In this document: positions 35,074 to 46,038 of the stretch, piece by piece
Position numbering within the stretch: position 1 is the first letter of the stretch
Layout: each line of letters opens with the position of its first letter
Assembly (NCBI GenBank): GCA_043228905.1
Contig: JBHGNT010000006.1
Location: 10,354,001-10,418,000, forward strand
DNA from: Azolla caroliniana
Lineage: Eukaryota > Polypodiophyta
Direction of reading: 5' to 3'
DNA: 64,000 bases
The notes under the pieces: model-generated
Databases searched by the model: none
What the model was told of the DNA's origin: nothing
What the model saw: only the letters and a program-made list of their open reading frames with translations
Program-made: the position numbers and the translations under genes

Positions 35074-35913
35074 TGTTGAAAAACAGTGCTCGGCCACAAC
35101 CGAGGAATAGGATCAACTCACAGAAAACAGGAAATACACAATGCACGAAGGCAATAGAGAGAAGAGTGCACAGGATGTTTTACGTGGAAAACCCTAAATG
35201 GGAAAAAAACCACGGGAGTCCTCAAACTCCAACTATCACTATGAACAGAGATGTACAATGGTGAAGCTACAAGGCAACAACCTTGAGCTCACTGTCTTCG
35301 CCACAGGCGGCGGTAATACACAGAGGCAACGACCTCTTCGTCTTTCTCACTCTCTCTCTCTCTCTCTCTCGGCTGCTCTCTTCACTCTCTCTAAGTGGAA
35401 AACAGAAAACATGAGCAGCAACATAAAACTGTTTGCCCTAAGTCATATTTATACACATATGACTTTCCGGCTATATACAAATATAGCCACAAGGGCCCTT
35501 GGCAAACATATTCACAAATATGTCCCCGCATCCGGATCTCTCTCCGGGTACATACATCATCCGGCTCCGTAGCCGGGTCTTCATCATCCGGCTCCGTAGC
35601 CGGGTCTTCAACATCATCCGGCTCCGTAGCCGGGTACTCTTCATCCGGCTTCATGCCGGGTCTTCAACATCATCCGGCTCCGTAGCCGGGTACTCTTCAT
35701 CCGGCTTCATGCCGGGTCTTCAACATCCGGCTCCGTAGCCGGGTCTTACATCATCCGGCTCCGTAGCCGGGTACTCTTCATCCGGCTTCATGCCGGGTAC
35801 TCCTCATCCGGCTTCATGCCGGGTACTCTTCATCCTCCGGTTCCGTAACCGCAACCGGGCTTGCCATCATTCATCTCCGGACATCCCATCCGGAGGGACC
35901 GTAAATCCCAACA
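35074..35913 (-). repeat. 5' LTR of Copia C (840 bp)
   Basis: Partner of 30120-30958; one extra A in an A-run and five substitutions by eye. Followed by CGAAG, the right target duplication. Confidence 0.95.
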
Positions 35914-35918
35914 CGAAG

Positions 35919-36406
35919 AGGTCGGAACAAGCGGCAGCGGCGGTAGTGTCAAGAAGGATAGAGTCGACCGGAAGAAAATGGCCAAGACCCGGACGTGGTC
36001 CGGTGTGGTGAAGGGCCTGAAACCAGAAGACGAGTTGGAGAACACCGACTCGGACAAGAGCTTGAATGCATCGAAGGAAACCGATTTGGTTTAAGATTCG
36101 GAGAAGATGGATCAACTAAAGGCCAAGCGGACACGGACGTAGTGGAAGTCGATGCCAACACAAAAGAACCGACAGGTTGACAAGCGTCGGAGTCGCAGCA
36201 ACGAGGGAGCTAAAATGGGCCTGTTGAGCAGACAAGTCGACCGAGGAGGTCGAGGTGCACAGAACTAGAAGGGTCGCAGCAAACAAGACCGGACCGAACG
36301 GGGAACGCGAGCGAGGCGGAGCAACGCTAGAAGGAGCCGGGTAGAAGAATCGGTTGCCGCGGACACTAACACCACGATCTGACCTCAAGTTGAGTTTGAG
36401 GGGGAG
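35919..36406 (+). other. Copia B 3' tail after C, with polypurine tract
   Basis: Continues the charged tail of B with a partly open frame (GSVKKDRVDRKKM, DELENTDSDKS), ending in stops. TTGAGGGGGAG at 36396-36406 is the polypurine tract next to the 3' LTR. No known domain seen. Confidence 0.65.
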
Positions 36407-36850
36407 TGTTGAGTGAGCAAGCTCAACCAGATCCGGATCGGTTGAATAAGCTAGAGCTGGATCAACATCCGAAAGGATGAACCGGATCGGTATCCGGAAA
36501 CAACCGACTAGATCGGGGAGCCGGATTTGAGTGGGAACCGGAAGCCTAGTAGTAGCCTAGACTACTAGGTAATCATTGTCTCATAGTTAGTGTTAGTCGC
36601 ACGTGTGAGCATTGAAGTACCTGTCAGTACTTCTGTCAGTCCTTTATGGACTTGTATAAATAGTGTTGTTTAGCACGTTGTATGTACAAAGTTTTAGAGT
36701 TATTTTTGAATATAGTCTATGTTCTGCTCTCTCTGTCTCTCCTGTATATACTCTCTGTGTTAAGCTTCTCCATTAAAACCTTCATCTCATTTTCTGTTGC
36801 TATCCGACTGAGCCGGTTCTGTCTGACGCTTCCGCACATTAACATTCACA
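36407..36850 (+). repeat. 3' LTR of Copia B (444 bp)
   Basis: Starts TGTTGAGTGAGCAAGC, ends AACATTCACA; followed by the AGTTA duplication at 36851-36855. Confidence 0.92.
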
Positions 36851-37161
36851 AGTTACATATTCTCCATGACTATGAGTCTTCACATTCCCCAACTGAGAGT
36901 GGTTGTGGGAGTTATTTAATGAAGAGAGAGGGTGACTATATATAAAGCACCCTCCTCATACTTCATAAAAAGTTGGTTGTGACTCCTTGTAATGCTACAT
37001 TTTTGTATTTGCTATTTTACTTGTGAATATACATCCTTCTTCTTCTTGAGTATTTCATTTCTCTAGTTGATCTATCTTGTGTTTCTCTTATCTTCTCTCT
37101 TTTCTCTCACACATAACACACATCTCTTCCGCTACACAAGAATCATATCCGATTCTTTACA
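36851..37161 (+). repeat. 3' LTR of Copia A, second part
   Basis: Resumes the A LTR (AGTTACATATTCTCC...) after B and ends GATTCTTTACA, followed by ATAAT (37162-37166), the right target duplication of A. Confidence 0.9.
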
Positions 37162-38940
37162 ATAATTTTATGATTTGTTTCCATATGTCTATAGCAAAAC
37201 CACAACTCCGGCAGTTCGTATTAAATCCGCATAGAAAGGGCACATCTTGTCTACATTTACTTTTCGCCATCCATTAACTGGTATAGCTTTATGAACCAAC
37301 AACCAATGAAAACAAACAATTTTCCTACTCGTTTTTATACCCCATAGCCATTTTCAAAATTGTTTGAGATGTTGTGGAGAAAGTCCATTTCATCTCCAAA
37401 AAACATTAGTTGGTTCTTTTCATGATCTAGCACCTAATATTTTTCTACCAATCTTCACAGAATATTGAAAGAAAGGCACATATTTTATGTGATCTTGCAC
37501 CCACACCTTCCAATTAGTTCTCTAGGATCCCAAGTTAATCTAGATATTGGTTTCCTTTCCATAATCCAAATCCTGCAAAAAGAATTCACCTTTTGAGGAT
37601 CCGGGTCTAAGACCCAATTTGATTCATCATTTGCGATTACCCTCACTTCTTTATGCAAACAAAACCTAAACAAATTATTTTCCTTAGGTGTAAAGATTAA
37701 CCGCCAATCATCCTGTACATAAAAAATCATACACTCTTGTTCAATTAAAACAAAATGGGTTTTAACTCCAATTAAAACATCCAATGGAGTAAATAAACCC
37801 ATCCACTTCTATGTAGCAGATCGAATTTGCATCTGAATATTAGAAAGGGCATTTTGTTTTGCAAAATATATTATCTTCCCATCCCTTATATTACTAATCA
37901 ATAACATTTGTTGACCTATAGGTTTAGATAGAAATGTTGTTCATGCACCTACAGACTGTGCTGGGCCACAATCTAATTCTGCTCATGCACATCTAGTACG
38001 CCTTCCCGACATTTGTCCTCTCTAGTAAGTCAACCATGAATTCCAAATCAGGGGTTGTCTACAAGATTCAGATTCTGTTTTTGGCAATCTCTTAACTAAA
38101 TCAAGAGAAACATCTTTCTATGCATTAAGAATAGATCGAGCAAATCTGTCTTCCCAGTTTGTGGCAATAGCCAACTTGTTATGTCCCATAAAAGCCCACC
38201 TAAAATTAGGTCTCCAATCCCCACCAGTTTTGGGACAAAAGTTTTGCAATTCATAAACCAACAATTGTTTCCAAGGTTCTGATCCCAACAACAATCCTCG
38301 AATCACCAAATTTGCAATCAAAGCTTTGGATTGTTGTAATGGATCTACAATCCCTAATCCTCCCTGATCCAATGTCTTAACAATCGTGGATGACCTTTGC
38401 TCTGGCATGGCTTCCATCATTACCAGACCACAAATAATTCTAGATCAATATTTGTAATTGTTCCATACATGAACTAGAAAAACTCCAACATGACATAATA
38501 TACTAGAGGCTAGACAACATAACTTGATTAACAACTATCACTCTACCCCCAAATGATAGTTTAGCTTTACTCCAAAACAATAGTTTTTTCCTAATTTTCA
38601 ATAGCAAAGAAGCAACCTAAATTTCTGAAGAAATATTCAAACCTACTTGGCATCCCAAATATCTAATTGAAGTGCCCTCGGGAATCCATCGGAAATCTGG
38701 ATGAGGACTCCATTGTGGAGTTGTGTAATTTGACGACACCCAAAAACCCACTGATTTATTCCTGAAGCCATACAAAATGTTTGCACTATTATGTACATTT
38801 TCTGCAGATTATTAATCTGAGCATCTAGATACAAACTTGTATCATTAGCAAATTCTACATCGACAACATTTGTCCCATCAAGGGGCATTGCTATTCTTTT
38901 CAATCCAACCTCTTCAACAGTCAAAAACAAATTCATCGCT
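37162..38940 (-). pseudogene. LINE reverse transcriptase remnant, host site of Copia A
   Basis: Minus-strand fragments in several frames. 38936-38643 holds VEFANDTSLYLDA, a decayed form of the FADD box of LINE RT (Ala-Asp-Asp now Ala-Asn-Asp). 38420-38118 has GGLGIVDPLQQSKALIANLVIRGLL, shortened here to the motif GGLGIVDP, typical of the region after RT in plant L1 LINEs. 37802-37485 has WRLIFTPKE and WIMERKP stretches. Near 37190-37290 a decayed Cys-rich zf-RVT-like segment is suggested. The LINE is dead and was old when Copia A inserted in it. Confidence 0.7.
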
Positions 38941-38984
38941 TTAGCAATAGACTGTTTTCATGTTAAGGATCTAGATGTTATAGT

Positions 38985-40940
38985 GCATCTTCTTAATCGT
39001 GTCCATTCTTTATTGATCAATATATTTGAATGCATATTTGTAACATAATTGTGAGCGAGGTTATTTAAGAACACAATTTCAAGAATTTATAGAGAAGACA
39101 ACAATTGCTTTATAATGTATCCATCAAATATTTATGAATCAATATTGTGGAATGGGTATATTTTTTTCGCCAATTATAATTTTTCTTCTTTTCAATTATT
39201 ACACACACATGAAAAGACATGAACCATGCATGACACATGAACCCATGCGCCATGACTAGAACATTATAAATGGCCAAGGTTGCAAATTATGGAATAGGTA
39301 TTGATCCAAATAATTCGAGTCTTTTTGTTTTAATAAGATATGATCCTTAAACCTAGAGCTAGATGAATCTTTATATAATGATTAAACAATGGAAATAGTG
39401 GGGACCAAACACGTGACTAGAAGGGTACAAGATGTTGACTATGGGATAACAACATGGTACTAACTGATGTGAAGGATTTATATGCTACATTACATCTATC
39501 CTAATCGTGCTCATATTCATTACTAATCAATATCCTTGTGAGTTAGGTTTGTTAAGAAATCATAATTTAAAGAATTCAAAAACAAGATATTAATTGATTA
39601 ATCATGCATCCACCCATTATCAATCAAAATCATGGAATGGATATATTTTTGTCAACAATTAGAATGTTCTTCTTTCGAATTCCTACGATCGCAAATGAAA
39701 CAATGCTAACCACGACGCATGAGCCCATAACAAGAATATGTATCACCAATCATTGTAACAAATGACCTAGATTACATGATAGAATGGGAGTTGATCCAAA
39801 CAATGTGAATATTTTCTCTTTTAGAAGGACATGATCCCTAAGATCCCTAAATTTGGAACTAGATGAACATGTTATATAATGAATAAGCAATGCTAAATTT
39901 GGGAATGAAACACATTATCACAAGGGTAATAGATGCATATGGAGTAACAATGTGGTACAAATTGATGTGAAGTACCGACATTCTATATGACATATCTCCT
40001 AATCATGTCCATGTTTGTTATTGATCAATCATCTCATAGTATGTATGTATAACATAATTGCGAGCTACTTTATTAGAAGAATGGATAGAAAATGTAACAA
40101 TTGTTTAATCGTTATTGATTATCAATGAGTATTGTGCAATGGATATATTCTTCTCAACAATTAATATTTTCTTCTTTTGAATTCATAACGTCACATATGT
40201 AACAATGTCAACTGACACATGAGCCCATGACTAGAATGTAATGGCTTTATATTAAATGACCTAGATTGCATATTGTGGAATGGAAATTGATCCAAACATG
40301 TGTTTTTCTCTTTCAAGACAACATGTTCGTTGAATCTAGAACTAGATGAACAATGCAAACCATGGGGATCAAACCCATGAAGACATTAGTAAGAAATGTA
40401 TACTATGGCAAAACAATGTGGTATGAATTGAGGCAAATGATCTTCATGCTATATTACATGTTTCCTCGCCATACCCATATTCATTATTGATCAACTTTCC
40501 CAAATTGGTATTCATAGCGCAATTTTGGCGTTCTCCCTTTTAAAGACAAGCTGACATCATTTATAGATTTCTAGATATTGACATGTTAATAGATTGCATG
40601 AACTAAAATAGGTTGGTTTGCCAATATTGTTAATAGTTATTATTTGAAAATTTTAATCTATATTATACAATCTCAAGAATTTAAATGTTATCTAACATTC
40701 TATTTATCATGTCTCGAATAGCAATTAATCAATATTGTCGAATGAATATATTTGCGCAACCAACTTTATTGTTTCACCAACAAATTCACACCCTTCGATT
40801 TGACTGAGATTTAATATCGATCATTATTATGAAATGGGTATAGATTGAATGGATGTAAGTTTTGCTCTTTTTTCAATGAAGAGCTTCCTAAATCTAGACC
40901 ACCATGCCCATATAATGTACAAAAAATTTGATAAGTACTG
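38985..40940. repeat. Tandem array of degenerate ~500-bp units
   Basis: CTTAATCGTGTCCATTC at 38992, CTAATCGTGCTCATATTC at 39501, CTAATCATGTCCATG at 39999 and CCATACCCATATTCATTATTG near 40470 start successive units (spacing 509, 498, about 465). Each then runs through a TTGTGGAATGGGTATATTTTT-like segment, a TTGATCCAAAC-like segment and a CATGGGGATCAAACCCATG-like tRNA T-arm. A partial fifth unit lies around 40690-40900. Units are clearly homologous but much diverged; no coding capacity. Confidence 0.75.
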
Positions 40941-41436
40941 TGGATTGGGTATGTAGATTCCTATTTGAGTTTGAGTTTTTCTTTTGAGAAAATGACACCA
41001 TTTCTATTATCTAAGACTACCATGGGCCAATGAAATAAGCAAGTAAATGAAATTGACGTGACCTCAAGCTTTGGAGACTTGTTAATTGATGAATAGACTA
41101 GCTAATTTTTATAGAGAACTTTAGAGGATGGGTTCTCCTAAGTGATGACTACTATATGTTTCTTAAGTCCATTCCTCATTGTGAGGTGTCTTTTATTAGT
41201 ACCTAGAATAGTAAGATGATTTGGTTAACCTAAGTATACATTGCTTGATCATGTTCCCATTGATTAATAATGATAATAGTTATGATCCTTTAGATGTTGT
41301 ATTTTTAACATAACTATGACATTTTCTTTCCCCAAAACAAACCTATAATAATTTAGATGATGTATTTTTATGACAATTATAACATTTTCTTTCCAAGAAA
41401 TGAGATTATATATATGGGAAAAAATGTTAACACCAA

Positions 41437-41505
41437 CCATGGGGCTCGAATCCATGACTACAAGGTTAGTACTCCACCAATTGAGCTAGGTTGGTTTAAT
41501 ATGTT
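41437..41505 (-). repeat. tRNA-Lys-like remnant
   Basis: On the minus strand CCTAGCTCAATTGGTGGAG (D arm, A box), then CTAACCTTGTAGTCATGG and ATTCGAGCCCCATGG (T arm, B box) follow plant tRNA-Lys closely, with about nine bases missing at the 5' side of the anticodon stem. It cannot fold as a tRNA; it is a pseudogene or SINE head. Confidence 0.6.
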
Positions 41506-44229
41506 TGAATTGTCTACATATAATATATATATAATCGCAAGAATTGAAACGTCATATCGTTATAATACGCTAAATCAAGGCAATAGTTCAAAAAGGGGAA
41601 TTGTGTTATGTTGAATAGGTGAACTCTTTATGTGTTTGATATGGAACAAAGGATGTGGAAGGTTAATAGGTGAGTGGAGGAAGAGATTAAGAGGAGATGG
41701 GTTTGGGATGTAGAGGTGACAGTGATGCATTTCAAGGTCTAGACTCCAAATAAGATGCAATGGATCAAAGTGAGTTACATATTGATGAAAACACCTAAAT
41801 CACAAGGTTGAGAGTCTTATTACTTGATCATTACAATTCAACACAATGTGCTTGCTAGCTCATTACATCAATCCCTATGGATCAACAAGCACAATAACAA
41901 GTCATGGATGTTGAGATTCTAGCACTTCTGAGGATGTTAACACAATGTGAAAGCAGAGAGGGGACGAGGACGAAATTTGTTGTGGTGGAGAGGACATAGA
42001 GGTGATTAGAGTGGTGTACAACAACACATCAACATGTAAACAAGTGGGACTCATAGGACATTGGAGGTGCTAGATATTAAGGGGATGCAACTAGAAGTCT
42101 TGCATGAGTGAGGCAATTCCTTCATGTTACCCATGAGCAATTTATAGACAACAAGATGAGTGAATAGGGAGGTTGGTTGCGTTCATAGCTTGACTACGGC
42201 TGGACCAATTATGTGTCAACGATAGATTCAAACTCTCATTTGTAGGATGACGATAGGGTGTCTACTTGTCTCAAAAGACTAAACATTTGATACATTAGGG
42301 CCCTTATTAAAGTCGAAAGAGATGCCCCAATTTAGGGTGGAAGCTTGGACACTCGAATGAGGATGAGGTTAGGAGAAATTATATTGGTTTCAAGACATGA
42401 ATTGTGGCTTGGATGTTCGGATTAAGGATATCAACATCTTTTTTGAAGAATGGTAACACCAAGGGTGTTCGGCATCCGAGGATTCAACTTGTGGATTCAA
42501 TACATCTTATGACAACCCCTCAACTCAATGTGAACAATCTTAATACATCAATATCGTTTTTGTACATATGATAGAGAAGAGTAGGTGTACATGTTGTTTA
42601 ACTATTATATCAAGATAGAAAGTGTATAGTTAGATACAGAGAAGGGGCTCAAGTACGAAGGAGGGGCATATTGTAGCAATCAAAAGGCCAAGGCATTGGG
42701 GTCGTGATTTGGTCACCAAGGTGATAGGTTGGCCTATCACTATAGTCGTCATTCCCCTTAGGTTCATGGTGGAGACTAATATAATTAAGTTGAAAAGTAA
42801 CTACAAAATCTACATATTTTAACGATCTAGTGAAATTCCTTAGTGAACAGTTGTTGTGGACAAGTCTACCTGTGTGATCAGAAGTGGCAACAACTTGTGA
42901 AACATGAGAGTGTGTTAAAGGGTGATTGAAAGGGAGGGCTACATAAAGGAAAAAACCAATGAGGCATAAACCTCATCACGAATCGAAGTACGGTCCAAAA
43001 TGTGGGGGATATGGTATTTTACATGTTTATTTATTAGCGGTACTAGTTATATATTTATCGTTTTTATTGTTATCATCAACACCATTATAACGGGTCATTA
43101 TTAATGTTATAGTTGTTCTTTATTATTATTGTCATCAAGATTATGTGTGTGTATATAATATCTATGCCTATTTATTGCGTTTTCTTTCTTTCATTTTGTA
43201 CTTTTTCTTTATGGGAATCAAGCCTTTGTGTAATTGAGGAACTCATCGAAGGTGAGGGCCAAGGCTCTCATGTGTTCTAGGCCTTAGTGGAATCTATACC
43301 TTCATGGAAAAGATTCCTTTGTTGAAACATGGCTTTCGTGTAGATTGGGCCTTCGCAAAAAGTACGACTTTGTGGAAACATGATTTGTCTTTCGTGTAAG
43401 TTATGCTTTGAGTAATAGGGCATTCATGTGAATTTGAGGCCTTCATGGAAATCAAGGCATCGTGAAAGTGGAGGCTTTTGGAAAATCAATTCATCATTAA
43501 TCCTTGGTGGAATTCACAGTTTTGTTTAATACAAAGTATTCACATAAATTGAATCTACACTAGATTTAAACCATCAAGTAATTTGAAATGGAGAGAGGCA
43601 ACAAAGGTGTAGTTAGGCAGGTAGTTTTGAAAGTGGAACATGAGCTTGATATGCAAAAGTGTAGAAGCATGGGGAATATTGAGGATGAGAAGGATATCAA
43701 ATAAGAAAAAATAGAGAAGACGAATTAATGTAAGAAAGAAGACAAGAAAGAATTTGGGCAAGGAGCAAAGTAGGAGAATTGGAATGAAGAACATAGAAAG
43801 TAAATAATTAATATTGCGTAAAGGGAAAAGGTAAAATGTTAAAATGCAGTCAAACACAGGAAAAAGAAAAAGAATTAAAATAGGATTAAAGAATAAAACA
43901 AATAGGATACCCACTCATCTCATCTTCACTAGAAGCTTAATCCCTCTTCTCCTTTCTTTCCTTCTTTATTCATTGCTTAATTAGTGGTGACCATTAGCAC
44001 TACTGTTGTAATCACCTGCCCTTACTGTTGTATGTACTAAGATATAAAGGGTTCCCCTTAATTAATCAAATGTTATATATTCCTAAGTAAGGATCATCAA
44101 TTGTAATGCCATTGTCCTTTCTTAAAATTTTGGCTATTGTGTTAATTCATTGCCCTGGACTATGATTATTACGTTAATCGCATGTCTCACTCTAAGCCCA
44201 TGTACTAATCGTAGTTTACCTCTAAGAGA
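41506..44229. other. Intergenic, AT-rich, with a degenerate short repeat
   Basis: No gene recognised. Between about 43190 and 43510 a loose repeat of about 28 bp (GGCCTTCGTGGAAA...-like: AGGCCTTAGTGGAATC, GCCTTCGCAAAAAGT, GGCCTTCATGGAAATC) can be followed. The long minus frame at 43914-43555 is Phe/Leu-rich and reflects the AT composition. Confidence 0.5.
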
Positions 44230-44960
44230 GAGAAAGAGAGGAAAGTGTAGAACAATTCTCTCCCATCGACTCTAGTTTGGGCTCCCTTTGAGTTTGGGCT
44301 GCATTTGACTCTGGGTTGAAGCTCCCTTTGAGTTTGGAGCTCCCTTAAACTCTAGGCTCCTTTTGACTATGCACTCCCTTTGCCTCTGAGCTCCCTTTGA
44401 GTCTATGCTACCTAACAATCGGTAATGGTTTGGTTTGGTTTGATAGGGTCAAAACCGAACCGGTTAAAAATTTTGAAACCGGAATTGAACTGAACCATGA
44501 AAACCGTTAAACCGAACCGTTAAAAAAAGTTCAAACTGTTACACAAATAAACTGTTACAACCGCGGTTTCGTGGTTCGGTTTCAGTTTTCAACTTAGGTC
44601 AAAATCTAAAATTTTAAAGATGTTCCTAAAATCTGAGAATAAGGTCTAAAAATAAAAACATTGTTTAAAAATAATTTTTTAAAATTTTAAATGTTTTTAA
44701 AATTGTTTTAAAAATAAAAATAAAAAAACAAAAAAAATCGTTAAACAGTTTAAACCACGGTTTCTAACTGTTGAAATGGAACTGAACCGTTTAAAAAAAA
44801 CCTGAACCTGAACTGAACCGAACCGAACCGAATAGTTTAAACCGTTAAGCCGTGGTTTCACTATTCGTCAATTGTTAACACTATGTTTGACTCTAGGCTC
44901 TGTTTCACTTTGAGCTTTGTCCAACTCTGTGCCTCCCTTCGAGTCTAAGGATCCTCCCTA
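44230..44960. repeat. Degenerate ~18-bp tandem repeat split by a MITE-like element
   Basis: Units such as GCTCCCTTTGAGTTTGG, GCTCCTTTTGACTATG and GCTCCCTTTGAGTCTA run from about 44275 to 44410; the same pattern (TGTTTGACTCTAGGCTC, CTCCCTTCGAGTCTAAGG) returns at about 44882-44955. The element at 44410-44881 interrupts it. Confidence 0.6.
44410..44881. mobile_element. MITE-like insertion rich in AACCG/CGGTT
   Basis: About 470 bp, no coding capacity, AT-rich centre, ends made of AACCG/CGGTT inverted runs (GGTTTGGTTTGGTTTG near the left end; AACCGTTAAGCCGTGG near the right). The outer ends are weakly inverted (TAACAATCGGTAATGG against TAACAATTGACGAATAG on the other strand). It interrupts an 18-bp repeat. 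I could not define a clean target duplication, so the class (hAT-like or other) is open. Confidence 0.45.
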
Positions 44961-44999
44961 TTCCAAGACCCCTATGCCTATGGTTCTGCTTGAGTAGCA

Positions 45000-45498
45000 T
45001 ACACACGTGCATTATCACAACATCATTAGAACCTATGAAGGAGGAGCCGAAGATTGGCCTTGATTAGGGCTGACATAACCCTCCATAGCTTGGTGACGGG
45101 GTTCATGCCAACCAGCTCATGAATGGACAAAAGCTAGTTGTGCCCATCCAAGAGATGATCGCATCATGGGTAGCGATTATTGACACAATATATGTCTTGG
45201 TCGGCTATAATATGATGATGGGCCAACTAATCCGGAAGTGTGTGTATATCTTACTATGGAGCTAGCAAGCAAGCATAGGATGGAGATGTAAAGCAATGTA
45301 CCTCTTCAAGAAAGTATAGAGAGAGAGAGAGAGAAAATTACACGGTTATGGCTCAAGAAGACTTTTCCTATATTAATCCCTTCGTACTAATATTACAATA
45401 CAGACTTCTCTCTTATATAGTTAGATTACCTAAGCCCTAACTCTGAGAGTGTTCACAGTAGGAATACAATTGGGTGGAGTAGGACTTTTAGCCCAACA
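45000..45498 (-). mobile_element. LTR fragment of an unidentified retrotransposon
   Basis: On the minus strand AAGGGAGTT (a polypurine tract, 45499-45507) is followed by TGTTGGGCTAAAAGTCC, a canonical LTR start, and then by a TATATAAGAGAGAAG promoter-like piece near 45410. A (GA)n run lies at 45318-45335. The far end is not defined and no partner LTR is in the window, so the left limit is approximate. 45000-45250 shows nothing else recognisable. Confidence 0.5.
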
Positions 45499-45583
45499 AA
45501 CTCCCTTGTAAAAGGACTACTCTAATTGTTACAAGCTTAGGGGTAATCTCCCAGTAAAGAAACGAGAGTGGCATTACAGGTGA

Positions 45584-45833
45584 TGTTGTGAAGTGGAAGT
45601 AAACTGTGTGTGTGTGTGTAAGAGAAGTAGAGAGGGAGAGAGCTTTGAACAAGAAGCTATATTAGTGAAAAGATAAATTACATCCAACAATAACTAAGTT
45701 ACAAAGAGTTGGTTTAAATACCAACTAGTCTAGGGCAAGCGCCCTTTTTACTAATTACAAAACTAGCATACTATGATGTCCACTAGCTAGTGTGAACATT
45801 GTCTCTATGGGAAGTTCCGTTCGATTCTTAACA
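45584..45833 (-). repeat. 3' LTR of Copia E
   Basis: Reads TGTTAAGAATCGAACGG from 45833 on the minus strand, after AAAGTAAGGGGCG (polypurine tract). The far end at TTCACAACA (45584) is a guess from the canonical CA. It has a (TG)n run near 45608. Confidence 0.6.
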
Positions 45834-46038
45834 CGCCCCTTACTTTCGGATGTCGAAAAATTGGTTCGGTTTGATCCTCGAAAATCTTCAATTCATCTAA
45901 ATCGTCTTTCAGAAGGTTAGTTGACACAACTTTGTCTGTTCACGTGCTTCATGCTCCTTCTTCGGCTCGATTATCATTGTACTTCGACTCCTCTGATAAG
46001 CTTCAATCGACTACTTGGCTGCTGTTTGGCATCAACGA

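Larger units (their letters stand above)
30120..35913 (-). mobile_element. Copia LTR retrotransposon C (Tork/Tnt1-like), apparently intact
   Basis: LTRs 30120-30958 and 35074-35913, primer site 35059-35070, one uninterrupted gag-pol 35042-30969, polypurine tract 30959-30970, TSD CGAAG on both sides (30115-30119, 35914-35918). The LTRs differ by five substitutions and one A-tract indel by eye in about 839 bp. It has everything an autonomous element needs. It inserted into the tail of B, the innermost level of the nest. It is a close relative of the broken D. Confidence 0.95.
24864..36850 (+). mobile_element. Copia LTR retrotransposon B, carrying nested C
   Basis: 5' LTR 24864-25310, primer site 25311, gag-pol 25402-30003, tail to 30119, [C inserted 30120-35913], tail 35919-36395, polypurine tract 36396-36406, 3' LTR 36407-36850. 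TSD AGTTA (24859-24863 and 36851-36855). It inserted in the 3' LTR of A. Gag and pol resemble A but the LTRs are unrelated in detail, so it is a sister family. It is dead through stops, shifts and an RT triplication. Confidence 0.92.
13080..37161 (+). mobile_element. Copia LTR retrotransposon A, split by H and B
   Basis: 5' LTR 13080-13532, primer site 13533, gag 13692-14682, [H inserted 14683-21372], protease to RNase H 21373-24480, polypurine tract 24703-24714, 3' LTR 24715-24863 + [B inserted 24864-36850] + 36856-37161. The own length without insertions is about 5.4 kb. It inserted in a minus-strand LINE remnant (TSD ATAAT). It belongs to the same family as E and is a cousin of B. Numerous stops and frameshifts show it is dead. 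Confidence 0.9.

Noticed and set aside
43555-43914. Phe/Leu-rich minus-strand frame, possible membrane protein
   Set aside because: Composition follows poly-A/G-rich DNA on the plus strand; no start context or homology seen.
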